A DNA stretch of 12,798 nt from JBEKVE01 sp049514335 (GCA_049514335.1 JBEKVE010000093.1:1-12798); one strand, 5' to 3'; positions 1 through 6,576 are shown, counted from the stretch's first letter. Notes: generated by a model not told the origin, from the sequence alone. Numbers and translations are program-made.

Positions 1-2
1 AG

Positions 3-476
3 GCCCTGTCGGCGAGCACGGCGGTGGAGCTCGACGCCACCTGGTTCAAGGCCCACGAGGCCGTGATGGCCGCAATGGCGGCCGCTGTCGTCGTCCCCAT
101 GGTGTGCTGTGCCGCCATCCAGCTCCAGGCCCGCTACGGCACGAGAGGCCAGAGCGTGGTGAACAACCACAGGGTCAAGGTGTTCCTGTCGGGGATCGCC
201 GATCCCGCCACGCTCGAGCACGCCAGCGCCCTCATCGGGGACACCGAGCAGCGATCGTGGGCCACCACGGTGGACGGCTCCGGCGCCACGTCGGTGACCG
301 ATTCCCGGACACCTCGGCGCCTGGCGCCGGCCGACGCCCTGCGGCGGGTGCGCCCGGGCGAGGCGGTGGCCGTGTCCGGGCACCTGCCCCCGGTCCACCT
401 CAGGTTGCGGGCCTGGCAGGACGACCGGGTCTTGCGGGCGCGGGTCGAATCGGCACCGGAGCTCCCGCCGCCGTGA
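3..476 (+). CDS. C-terminal part of a conjugation (type IV secretion) protein, probably a fused remnant; 5' end outside the window
   Basis: The reading frame is open to the left edge (from base 3), so the gene begins outside the window. A GTG at 24 is the first possible start inside it, but no ribosome binding site precedes it. Numbering from that GTG, residues ~36-150 (ARYG, VVNNHRVKVFLSGIADPATL, LIGDTE, RLAPADALRRVRPGE, SGHLPP) resemble the C-terminus of actinobacterial TraG/VirD4-type coupling proteins with a TraM-recognition domain, the ATPases that feed DNA to a conjugation channel. Residues ~1-35 do not fit that family. They form a hydrophobic helix after a Trp-Phe (LDATWF), more like a membrane segment of a VirB6/TrbL-like channel protein. 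The Walker motifs expected of a coupling protein are absent from the visible part. I infer an in-frame deletion that joined two conjugation genes near bases 125-140. High GC at third positions throughout suggests it has been coding. Family assignment is from memory of motifs, not a search. Confidence 0.55.
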   Translation, partial: ALSASTAVELDATWFKAHEAVMAAMAAAVVVPMVCCAAIQLQARYGTRGQSVVNNHRVKVFLSGIADPATLEHASALIGDTEQRSWATTVDGSGATSVTDSRTPRRLAPADALRRVRPGEAVAVSGHLPPVHLRLRAWQDDRVLRARVESAPELPPP

Positions 477-536
477 ACGAAAGGCGGTCCGCGTCCGTAA
501 TCCCGGCGTTCGTCTCGAGCGACAGGACGGTGCGCC

Positions 537-1361
537 ATGACCCCCACATCCGAAAACGGACACCGTCTCCCTTCCGGCCACGGCGCCGTGGCGCCGGCCC
601 GCCCCCGCCATCGGGCGGCGCCCGCGCTGGTGGCCGCCTGCGCGGTGGTGGCCCTGGTGGCGGGCTGGTCGGTGTCGGCGGGAGCCGCCTCTGGCACCGT
701 CGACGTCGGCACCAACGCCACGTTCGGGTCGATCCTCACCGACGCCGGTGGGTTCGCCCTCTACACGTTGAACACCGACCACAACGGCATGAGCACCTGC
801 ACCGGCTCGTGCGCCCAGGTCTGGCCGGCGCTCACTGTGCCGGCCGGTACCGCGCCCAGCGCCGGTCCCGGTGTGCCCGGGACGGTGACAGTCGTGACGC
901 AGGCCAACGGCACCGACCAGGTCACCTACGACGGGGCACCGCTGTACACGTTCCTGAGCGACTCCTCGCCCGGCCAGGTGACCGGCAACGGCGTCGCCGG
1001 CTTCGCCGTGGTGCGCCTGACGGCGACGACACCTCCCACCACCACCCCGACGACCGCGCCGTCGACGCCGACCACGGCGCCCCCGACCCCGACGCCGACC
1101 ACGGTGTCGTCCTCGCCGACGTCGACGCGCCCCCCGGCGACGGCCCCTGGTGGGTCGAACGCTCCGGAGTCGTCGGGGTCGCCGAACCCGACGGGTGCAT
1201 CGTCGCCGCCCGCCGCCCCCGCCGCCACGGGTTCGCTGGCCTTCACCGGGCCCGGCCCGGGCCTCCTGTGGTTGGCCGTGGCCGGTGGCGGCCTGCTCCT
1301 CGCCGGCATCGTGGTGCTGGTACGCACCCGGGGACGTGCCCTGCTCCGCCACGAGCGCTGA
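537..1361 (+). CDS. Secreted cell-surface protein with two Y-x-x-x-D repeats, Thr/Pro stalk and LAFTG sorting signal
   Basis: This 274-residue protein has an Arg-rich start and a hydrophobic segment (~residues 28-51) that reads as a signal peptide. The core (~57-161) holds two repeats of the type found in the 'secreted repeat' (COG4315-like) family. The first is ALYTLNTD, followed by STCTGSCAQVWPAL, which carries a Cys pair. The second is PLYTFLSD, then PGQVTGNGVAGFAVV. The function of that family is not established. Residues ~162-230 are a Thr/Pro/Ser-rich stalk. Residues 234-238 are LAFTG, followed by a Gly-rich hydrophobic helix and a basic tail (RTRGRALLRHER), the classic arrangement of a sortase sorting signal; LAxTG is the form recognised by class E sortases of high-GC actinobacteria. 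I infer covalent attachment to the cell wall. No sortase gene is in the window. The ATG at 537 is chosen because the signal peptide follows it, with a weak AGGA upstream. Confidence 0.85.
   Translation: MTPTSENGHRLPSGHGAVAPARPRHRAAPALVAACAVVALVAGWSVSAGAASGTVDVGTNATFGSILTDAGGFALYTLNTDHNGMSTCTGSCAQVWPALTVPAGTAPSAGPGVPGTVTVVTQANGTDQVTYDGAPLYTFLSDSSPGQVTGNGVAGFAVVRLTATTPPTTTPTTAPSTPTTAPPTPTPTTVSSSPTSTRPPATAPGGSNAPESSGSPNPTGASSPPAAPAATGSLAFTGPGPGLLWLAVAGGGLLLAGIVVLVRTRGRALLRHER
1063..1104 (+). repeat. 15-bp direct repeat in the Thr/Pro stalk
   Basis: The same 15 bases (cgacgccgaccacgg) occur at 1063-1077 and 1090-1104, offset by 27 bases, so in register with the reading frame (nine codons). They encode part of the Thr-Pro-Thr linker of the surface protein. 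This is simple coding repetition of the kind that lets stalk length change by slippage or recombination, not a mobile or regulatory repeat. Confidence 0.7.
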
Positions 1362-1417
1362 CCGGGACGGCGACCGCTCGGGGCGGGGGAGGACGCACCC
1401 GACAGTACGGTGGCGTC

Positions 1418-2770
1418 GTGACCGACGACACCGACGGAGCGCCTTCGGGGCCGTCCGATGAGCGCCTGGCCCGACTCGTGGCGGAGCGCTCCGCCGAGGT
1501 GCACAAGACGGCGCGTGCCACCCGTGACCGCGCCGCCGCCGACGGGACGCTCGTGTGGGACCCCTTCGACCCCGCCTGGGTGCGCGAACCCTACGCCGTG
1601 TACGCCGAGCTGCGCCGCGCCAACCCGGTGCACCGCAGCCCCCTCGGGTTCTGGGTGTTCACCCGGCACGCCGACTGCCTCGCCATGCTGCGCGACCGTC
1701 GGTCGAGCAGCGACGGGCGCAACATCGCACCGGGCAGCTTCCGGGAGCTGCGCTCCGTCGACATCGACGTGCTGCGGGCCGACGACGCCGTCCTGACCGA
1801 GATGGCCCCGTTCCTCTTCCGCGATCCCCCCGACCACACCCGCCTGCGGGGGCTCGTGCAGAAGGCCTTCACGCCGCGTGTCGTCGAGGGCCTGCGCCCC
1901 CGGGTGGAGCAGATCTGCGAGGAGCTGCTCGACGCCGCCCTCGAGCGCGGCGAGGCCGACCTCGTGGCCGACTTCGCCTATCCCCTGCCGGTCCAGATCA
2001 TCGTCGAGATGCTCGGTGTGCCCGCCCAGGACCACGCCCAGTTCCGGGAGTGGTCCGAGGCGCTCGCCCGCGGGCTCGATCCCGACTTCCTCCTGCCCCC
2101 CGACGCCGTGCAGCAGCGTCTGGAGGCGGTCATGTCGTTCGTGCAGTACTTTGCCTCGCTCATCGAGGAACGCCGCGCGCAACCCGGTGACGACCTCCTC
2201 AGCCGCTTGATCGCCGCCGAGGAGCAGGGCGACGTGCTCACCCAGGGGGAGCTGCTGTCGACGTGCATCCTCCTGCTCGTGGCCGGTCACGAAACGACCG
2301 TGAACCTGATCTCGGGAGGGTCCCTGGCGCTGCTCGAGCATCCCGATCAGATGGCGCGCGTCCGTGACGACCCGGCGCTGTTGCGAAGCGGCGTGGAGGA
2401 GATGCTGCGCTTCGCCCCGCCGGTGCAGCTGACCGGCCGCGTCGCCCTGCAGGACATGGAGGTGGCGGGTGCCCGTGTCGGGCGGGGCGAGTTCTGCATG
2501 CTCCTCATCGGCTCCGCCAACCGCGACCCGGACGTCTTCACCGATCCCGACACCTTCGACGTGGGTCGCCAGGACAACAACCACCTCGGTTTCGGGTTCG
2601 GCATCCACCACTGCCTCGGGGCCCCGCTCGCCCGCATCGAGACCCAGATCGCCCTGGCGGCCCTGTTGCGCCGGGCGCGCCACATCGAGCGCACCACGGA
2701 TGTCCTCGCCTACAAGGAGAACATCGTGCTCCGGGGGCTGGCCGCCCTCCCCGTGGGCCTGGGCTCCTGA
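1418..2770 (+). CDS. Cytochrome P450 (bacterial soluble class)
   Basis: A complete 450-residue cytosolic heme monooxygenase with every family hallmark. It has DHTRLR at 139-144 (C-helix, heme propionate contact), the I-helix oxygen-activation motif AGHETT at 289-294, the K-helix E328-x-x-R331, the meander RDPDVFTDP from 369, and the heme-binding loop FGFGIHHCLG at 392-401 with Cys399 as the axial thiolate. Length and motifs fit bacterial class I P450s, which take electrons from a ferredoxin and its reductase. Neither partner is nearby, so the enzyme must borrow them. The open frame runs far upstream, but the part before 1418 is a shadow of the previous gene. GTG at 1418 is the only start in frame between the previous stop and the conserved region; a GGGGGAGG at ~1384-1392 is too distant to be a convincing ribosome site. 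The substrate cannot be read from sequence. The lone position between a surface protein and a convergent amidase gives no pathway clue. Confidence 0.93.
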   Translation: MTDDTDGAPSGPSDERLARLVAERSAEVHKTARATRDRAAADGTLVWDPFDPAWVREPYAVYAELRRANPVHRSPLGFWVFTRHADCLAMLRDRRSSSDGRNIAPGSFRELRSVDIDVLRADDAVLTEMAPFLFRDPPDHTRLRGLVQKAFTPRVVEGLRPRVEQICEELLDAALERGEADLVADFAYPLPVQIIVEMLGVPAQDHAQFREWSEALARGLDPDFLLPPDAVQQRLEAVMSFVQYFASLIEERRAQPGDDLLSRLIAAEEQGDVLTQGELLSTCILLLVAGHETTVNLISGGSLALLEHPDQMARVRDDPALLRSGVEEMLRFAPPVQLTGRVALQDMEVAGARVGRGEFCMLLIGSANRDPDVFTDPDTFDVGRQDNNHLGFGFGIHHCLGAPLARIETQIALAALLRRARHIERTTDVLAYKENIVLRGLAALPVGLGS

Positions 2771-2794
2771 CCGTCCCCGCCGGGGGCGTGACGG
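2771..2794. terminator. Weak GC hairpin between convergent genes
   Basis: The short gap between the P450 stop and the convergent amidase stop holds CCCC (2775-2778), loop GCC, GGGG (2782-2785), possibly extended by CCGT (2771-2774) with ACGG (2791-2794) across a bulge. A small hairpin at a convergent junction suits a shared terminator, but there is no T-run on either strand and such hairpins arise easily at this GC content. Confidence 0.25.
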
Positions 2795-2795
2795 G

Positions 2796-4217
2796 TCAGT
2801 GCGGGGAGCCGGGGGCGACGAGCGGCCACGGGCGCTCGCGCTCGACCACCGACGCCAGCTCGAGCAGGAGCTGCTCCTCGTGGTGGCGGCCGATGACCTG
2901 CATCCCGACGGGCAGCCCGTCCACGCTCCCCACGGGGATCGACACCGCCGGGTTCCCGGCGAAGTTGGCCGGGAAGGTCAGGTTCCCCTGGTTGGCACCG
3001 GCACGCACGATGTCGCCGAAGCGCTCGACGAGGTCGACGCCACCGACCGTCATGGGCACCGGGCCCTCGGCGCCGAACGCGACATCGGGGTTGGTGGAGG
3101 CGAAGATGAAGTCCACGTCGTCGAGCAGGCCGGCCATGGCCTCGTGGGCCGACACCCGGAAGCGCTCGGCGGTGGCCGCCATGGCGAGGTCGTAGTGGTG
3201 GGCGGCGATGTTCATCCCCAGCATGATCTCGAGGGTGAGATCCTGCTCGCAGGCCGGATAGCGGTCGCCGAGGTCCGCGGCCAGGGTGACCAGGTTGGAC
3301 ATGGCCCACTCGAACAGCGCCGGCGGGAACTGCACCGCCACGTCCACGCGGGTCAGTCCGGCGTCGGCCACGAGCGCTTCGGCCGCCGACGCCACGAGCG
3401 CCGCCACGTCGGGATGCACGACCGCCACCCCCAGGTCGACGGCGATGACGGCGCGCTTGCCGCGCAGCGCATGGCGGTGCGTGCCGAGCTCGGACTCCCA
3501 ACCCTGCACGCGCGGCAGGCTCAAGGTGTCGTGGGGGTCGTAGCCGTTGCACACGTCGAACCAGCGCGCCGTGTCGCGCACCGAGCGGCTGATGCAGCCC
3601 AACGTCACGGTGTGCGGTGTCTGGTGCGCACGGGGACCCTTGGGGATCCGCCCGAAGGTCGATTTCAACCCGAACATGCCCGTGAACGAGGCGGGGATGC
3701 GGATGGAGCCACCACCGTCGCCACCCGAGGCGATGGGCACGAGCCCACCCGCCACCGCAGACGCCGAGCCGCCCGAGGAGCCGCCCGGGGTGCGCTCGAG
3801 GTTCCAGGGGTTGCGGGTGGTGCCGTGCAGCTTGGTGTGGGTCAGGTTGATGCCCCCGAACTCGCTGGCGGCGGTCTGGCCCACGAGCACCGCCCCGGCG
3901 TCCACCAGGCGCCGTACGTGGGTGGTGGTGTGGTCCGCCACCCGGTCGGCGAAGACGAGGGAGGCCTCGGTGAAGGGCCACCCCTCCACCTCCTCCAGCT
4001 CCTTGATCCCGACCGGCAGTCCGCCGAAAGGAAGTGACACGTCGGCGACGGCGGCCGCCTCGGCGGCGCCCTCGGCGTTGACGTGGCTGAAGGCGTTCAA
4101 CGCCGAGCCCTGCATCGCCGCCAGGCACGAATCGAGCGCCTCGGATGGCGATATCGCGCCGCTTCGGAACGCGTCGACCAGCGAACAGGCGTCTCCGGTC
4201 CACGGCGCGTCGCCCAC
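2796..4217 (-). CDS. Amidase-signature family hydrolase
   Basis: A 473-residue enzyme of the amidase-signature superfamily, which hydrolyses C-N (amide) bonds with a Ser-cisSer-Lys triad. By motif and spacing, the triad is Lys72 (PVGIKE), Ser147 in GGSSGGS, and nucleophile Ser171 in SGGDGGGSIRIPAS. The 24-residue spacing between the two serines is the family norm. The usual GSDTGGS is replaced by GGDGGGS, a variant I associate with 6-aminohexanoate-cyclic-dimer hydrolase (NylA)-type and related broad amidases rather than with GatA. There is no GatB or GatC beside it, and the C-terminal part (GLPVGMQVIGRHHEE) is that of free-standing amidases. No signal peptide, so cytosolic. The start is GTG at 4217 with no good ribosome binding site; the aligned N-terminus (SLVDAFRSGAISPSEA) supports it. 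The substrate is unknown. It is transcribed away from bluB, across a 97-base gap. Confidence 0.9.
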   Translation of the reverse strand: MGDAPWTGDACSLVDAFRSGAISPSEALDSCLAAMQGSALNAFSHVNAEGAAEAAAVADVSLPFGGLPVGIKELEEVEGWPFTEASLVFADRVADHTTTHVRRLVDAGAVLVGQTAASEFGGINLTHTKLHGTTRNPWNLERTPGGSSGGSASAVAGGLVPIASGGDGGGSIRIPASFTGMFGLKSTFGRIPKGPRAHQTPHTVTLGCISRSVRDTARWFDVCNGYDPHDTLSLPRVQGWESELGTHRHALRGKRAVIAVDLGVAVVHPDVAALVASAAEALVADAGLTRVDVAVQFPPALFEWAMSNLVTLAADLGDRYPACEQDLTLEIMLGMNIAAHHYDLAMAATAERFRVSAHEAMAGLLDDVDFIFASTNPDVAFGAEGPVPMTVGGVDLVERFGDIVRAGANQGNLTFPANFAGNPAVSIPVGSVDGLPVGMQVIGRHHEEQLLLELASVVERERPWPLVAPGSPH

Positions 4218-4314
4218 GCCTGGAGGCTACCCCGGCCCTGCCCGAGCCGAGCCGGCCGGGCCGCCGGGCCCGTCTCCCGCTGATCAGTCCGGGTAGCGCT
4301 TGTAAGGTGCGCGT
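4218..4314. other. Divergent intergenic region between the amidase gene and bluB
   Basis: This 97-base gap must hold the start signals for both directions. It is very GC-rich (GCCGGCCGGGCCGCCGGGCC around 4251-4270) and contains a short palindrome, TGATCA, at 4281-4286. I cannot point to a convincing -10/-35 pair. It is too short for a cobalamin riboswitch upstream of bluB, and no B12-box-like sequence is visible. Confidence 0.4.
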
Positions 4315-5070
4315 GTGGAGTCGTCGAGCGGGCACCCGGCCGACAGTGAAGCTCCCGGCGGGGGGCCGGCCGATTTCTACGACGTCGTGCACCGGCGCCG
4401 CGACGTCCGGGGCGAATTCAACGGCGCCCCCGTCGACGTCGAGGTGCTCACCCGGATCCTGGGGGCGGCCCACAGCGCCCCGAGCGTCGGGTTGTCCCAG
4501 CCGTGGGACTTCGTCCTCGTCACCGACGAGGCCGTGCGCAAGGCCTTCTGGGAGCACGTCCAGCACGAGCGCAGCGCCTTCGCCGCGTCGCTCGAGGGCG
4601 AGCGGGCGGAGCGCTTCGCCGGCATCAAGATCGACGGGATCCTCGAGGCCAGCCTGTCGGTGGTCGTGACCTACGACCCCGAGCGCGGCGCTCCGTCGGT
4701 GCTCGGCCGCCACGCCATCGCCGACGCCGGGCTGTACTCGGTCTGCCTCGCCATCGAGAACATGTGGTTGGCCTGCACGGCCGAAGGATGGGGCATGGGG
4801 TGGGTGTCGTTCTACCGGGAGTCGTTCCTGCGCGAGCTGCTGCGCATCCCCTCCGGCATCCGGCCCGTGGCGTGGCTGTGCGTCGGCCCTGTCTCGACCC
4901 TGCACGACACCCCCGACCTCGAGCGCCACGGATGGCGATCCCGCCTGCCGCTCGAGCCGGTGCTGCACCTCGATCACTGGGACCACACCGGACCCGACGC
5001 GCTGCAGCGCGCCGCTATGGGCGCTTCCCGCGACACCACCGTGGGATCGAAAGGGGGAGGAACGCCATGA
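4315..5070 (+). CDS. bluB: 5,6-dimethylbenzimidazole synthase (BluB)
   Basis: BluB is a flavin-destroying member of the nitroreductase fold. It uses O2 to cut reduced FMN into 5,6-dimethylbenzimidazole, the lower ligand of vitamin B12. The 251-residue product carries the family motifs in order: HRRRDVRGEFNG (26-37), AAHSAPSVGLSQPWDF (51-66), SVLGRHAIADAGLYSV (128-143), IENMWLACTAEG (147-158) and GMGWVSF (160-166). Asp30 and Ser165 have the same 135-residue spacing as Asp32 and Ser167, the catalytically important residues of Sinorhizobium meliloti BluB, which separates it from ordinary nitroreductases. About 25 C-terminal residues look like a non-conserved tail. The GTG start at 4315 follows AAGG at 4304-4307. 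It is the first gene of a five-gene run and its stop overlaps the next start. No other cobalamin gene is in the window, so it may serve de novo synthesis elsewhere in the genome or salvage. Confidence 0.92.
   Translation: MESSSGHPADSEAPGGGPADFYDVVHRRRDVRGEFNGAPVDVEVLTRILGAAHSAPSVGLSQPWDFVLVTDEAVRKAFWEHVQHERSAFAASLEGERAERFAGIKIDGILEASLSVVVTYDPERGAPSVLGRHAIADAGLYSVCLAIENMWLACTAEGWGMGWVSFYRESFLRELLRIPSGIRPVAWLCVGPVSTLHDTPDLERHGWRSRLPLEPVLHLDHWDHTGPDALQRAAMGASRDTTVGSKGGGTP
5051..5060 (+). promoter_or_regulatory. Strong ribosome binding site for the ROK kinase
   Basis: AAGGGGGAGG lies inside the end of bluB, six bases before the ATG at 5067. It is the best Shine-Dalgarno match in the window. It fixes the start of the kinase far upstream of its conserved domain, so the long disordered N-terminus should really be translated. 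Confidence 0.75.
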
Positions 5071-6173
5071 GCGAGCCACCGCACACCACGGCGACCGGAG
5101 ACGGCACCGACGGCGAGGCGCAGGGCGCGGCCGGCACCGACCACAGCGCCGGCGCGCCGGGCCCGGATGCCGCCACCGGTCCGACGGCGGCACCGACGCC
5201 CGGCACGACGGCTCGGGCCGGCCCCCGTCGGGCAACGACGCCGCGCCGGACGACCACCGCCTCGCCGCGCCGGGTCACGGCGGCGTCGAAGTCCGGGTCC
5301 ACAGGGACGGGCCCGTCGCAGGCTCCGTCACGCTCGGCTCGGACCGCCAGGACCGTTCCCGCTTCGGCGCCCGCGCCCGCCCCCGCCTCGCACGCGACCA
5401 CGGCACCGCGCCCCGGCCGGCCCCGGCCCCCGCTCACGCTCGCCATCGACATCGGGGGCACGGGCCTCAAGGCATCGGTGCTCGACGCCACGGGCGCCAT
5501 GGTGGCCGACCGGGTGGCGGTGAAGACCACCTATCCCTGTTCACCGGCCACCATGGTCGACGATCTCGTGGCTCTGGTCGCGCCCCTGCCCCCGGCTGAC
5601 CGCATCTCGGCCGGGTTCCCGGGCATGGTGCGGACCGGACGCATCCTGTCGGCGCCCCACTTCGTGACCCTGCACGGCCCGGGCACGACCAACGACCCGC
5701 AGCTCGTCAAGCAGTGGTCGGGCTTCGATCTGGCCGGCGCCCTGTCGGCGCGCCTGGGCAAGCCCGCCCGCGTGGCCAACGATGCCGACGTCCAGGGGGC
5801 GGCCGTGGTGAAGGGAACCGGCCTCGAGCTGGTCGTCACCCTGGGGACCGGCGTGGGAACGGCCTTCTTCTACGAGGGCCGGCTCCTGCCCCATCTCGAG
5901 TTCGCCCACCACCCCTTCCTGAAGGGCGACACCTACAACGAGCAGATCGGCGACTCGGCGCGCAAGCAGGTCGGCAACGCCCGGTGGAACAAGCGGGTGC
6001 GCAAGGCGGTCACGACGCTGCGGAACCTGTCGTTCTTCGACCACTGCTTCATCGGCGGCGGCAACGCCAAGAAGCTCCACGGCGATCTCGGTGACGACGT
6101 CAGTCTGGTCGACAACAGCGCCGGCATCCTGGGGGGCATCCGCTTGTGGGACGAGTCCCACATCGGCGTATGA
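5067..6173 (+). CDS. ROK-family sugar kinase, polyphosphate-glucokinase-like, with long disordered N-terminus
   Basis: A 368-residue protein in two parts. Residues 1-~121 are low complexity (Ala, Thr, Pro, Gly, Ser, Arg), mildly acidic at first and strongly basic from ~50 to 95, with three PRR motifs at 53-55, 59-61 and 67-69. Residues ~123-368 are a ROK kinase: phosphate-binding LAIDIGGTGLK (125-135), SAGFPGMVRTGRI (181-192), VANDADVQGAA (237-246, with the expected catalytic Asp), VTLGTGVGTAF (257-267), then LEFAHHPF (277-284) where the family has its ELGH motif, and FIGGGNAKKL. The Cys cluster of Zn-binding ROK glucokinases is absent, as in polyphosphate glucokinases of actinobacteria, which phosphorylate glucose from polyphosphate or ATP. 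The donor and sugar are inferred; another ROK kinase is possible. Start: ATG at 5067 overlaps the bluB stop (ATGA) after a strong ribosome site, so the two are translationally coupled. Confidence 0.82.
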   Translation: MSEPPHTTATGDGTDGEAQGAAGTDHSAGAPGPDAATGPTAAPTPGTTARAGPRRATTPRRTTTASPRRVTAASKSGSTGTGPSQAPSRSARTARTVPASAPAPAPASHATTAPRPGRPRPPLTLAIDIGGTGLKASVLDATGAMVADRVAVKTTYPCSPATMVDDLVALVAPLPPADRISAGFPGMVRTGRILSAPHFVTLHGPGTTNDPQLVKQWSGFDLAGALSARLGKPARVANDADVQGAAVVKGTGLELVVTLGTGVGTAFFYEGRLLPHLEFAHHPFLKGDTYNEQIGDSARKQVGNARWNKRVRKAVTTLRNLSFFDHCFIGGGNAKKLHGDLGDDVSLVDNSAGILGGIRLWDESHIGV

Positions 6174-6258
6174 GGACCACCCTGTCGCACCCCACCACCA
6201 CGAGCGCCATCGGGGCGAACCCCACCACGGCGGTCCGTGCCGCCCGGGCGAGGCGACG

Positions 6259-6576
6259 GTGACGGACGAGCCTGAACACGTCCCCGACGAAATGGAGCGT
6301 CTGGTCCGGCGCCGGCGCCGCAGGGCCGTGCGCGGCGTGGCGGTCATCGTCTTGGTGGCGGCGGCGGTCACCTTCGTGGTGCAGAACGACAAGTCGGTGC
6401 CCGTGCACTTCTGGTTCTTCACCGGCCATCCCCGTGTCATCTGGGTGGTGCTGGTCTCATTGGTCGTCGGTCTTGTGGTGGGCTACGTGCTCGGGAGCCC
6501 GGGCCGCCGTGCCTCGCGCCGGCGCAAGCGCCAGGCCCGCCAGCAGGAGAAGGAGGACCGGCAATCAGGGCAGTGA
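6259..6576 (+). CDS. LapA-domain (DUF1049) small membrane protein
   Basis: A 105-residue inner-membrane protein. It has a cytoplasmic basic stretch (VRRRRRRAVR) and a first membrane helix at ~25-41 ending in VVQNDKSVPVHFWF, the Q-N motif typical of the LapA/DUF1049 family. A second helix lies at ~61-78 (VIWVVLVSLVVGLVVGYVLG), and a highly charged Arg/Lys/Gln C-terminal tail follows. In Escherichia coli the family member LapA works with LapB in regulating lipopolysaccharide synthesis. Actinobacteria lack LPS, so the role here is unknown. The open frame extends upstream into the kinase gene, but that part is out-of-frame shadow. GTG at 6259 follows GGGCGAGG (6246-6253), and the protein then reads VTDEPEHVPDEME before the helix. 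An ATG at 6292 is the alternative. Its stop overlaps the next gene's annotated GTG (GTGA at 6573-6576). Confidence 0.8.
   Translation: MTDEPEHVPDEMERLVRRRRRRAVRGVAVIVLVAAAVTFVVQNDKSVPVHFWFFTGHPRVIWVVLVSLVVGLVVGYVLGSPGRRASRRRKRQARQQEKEDRQSGQ
6551..6556 (+). promoter_or_regulatory. AGGAGG site suggesting an ATC start at 6564
   Basis: A perfect AGGAGG sits 16 bases before the GTG at 6573, too far for normal use, but exactly 7 bases before an in-frame ATC at 6564. Reading from that ATC gives (M)RAVTIVDG, matching the MRAV-type N-terminus usual for this dehydrogenase family. Confidence 0.5.

Noticed and set aside
1063..1104. Possible CRISPR-like or regulatory repeat
   Set aside because: Only two copies, 15 bp each, in frame inside a Thr/Pro coding stalk.
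104..1417. Upstream extension of the P450 reading frame
   Set aside because: The translation is Arg/Pro-rich shadow of the conjugation remnant and the surface protein; P450 homology begins only after the GTG at 1418.
926..2683. 585-codon minus-strand frame antisense to the P450
   Set aside because: Mirror-frame shadow of a strongly supported P450; its His/Glu/Gly/Val-rich translation has no recognisable domain.
4218..4314. Cobalamin riboswitch upstream of bluB
   Set aside because: The gap is only 97 bases, about half the usual riboswitch size, and no B12-box-like sequence is visible.
2710..5235. 841-codon open frame on the minus strand
   Set aside because: It overlaps the amidase in another frame and bluB on the opposite strand, and its translation is Arg/Pro/Gly-rich with no family motif. 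Long shadow frames are expected at this GC content.
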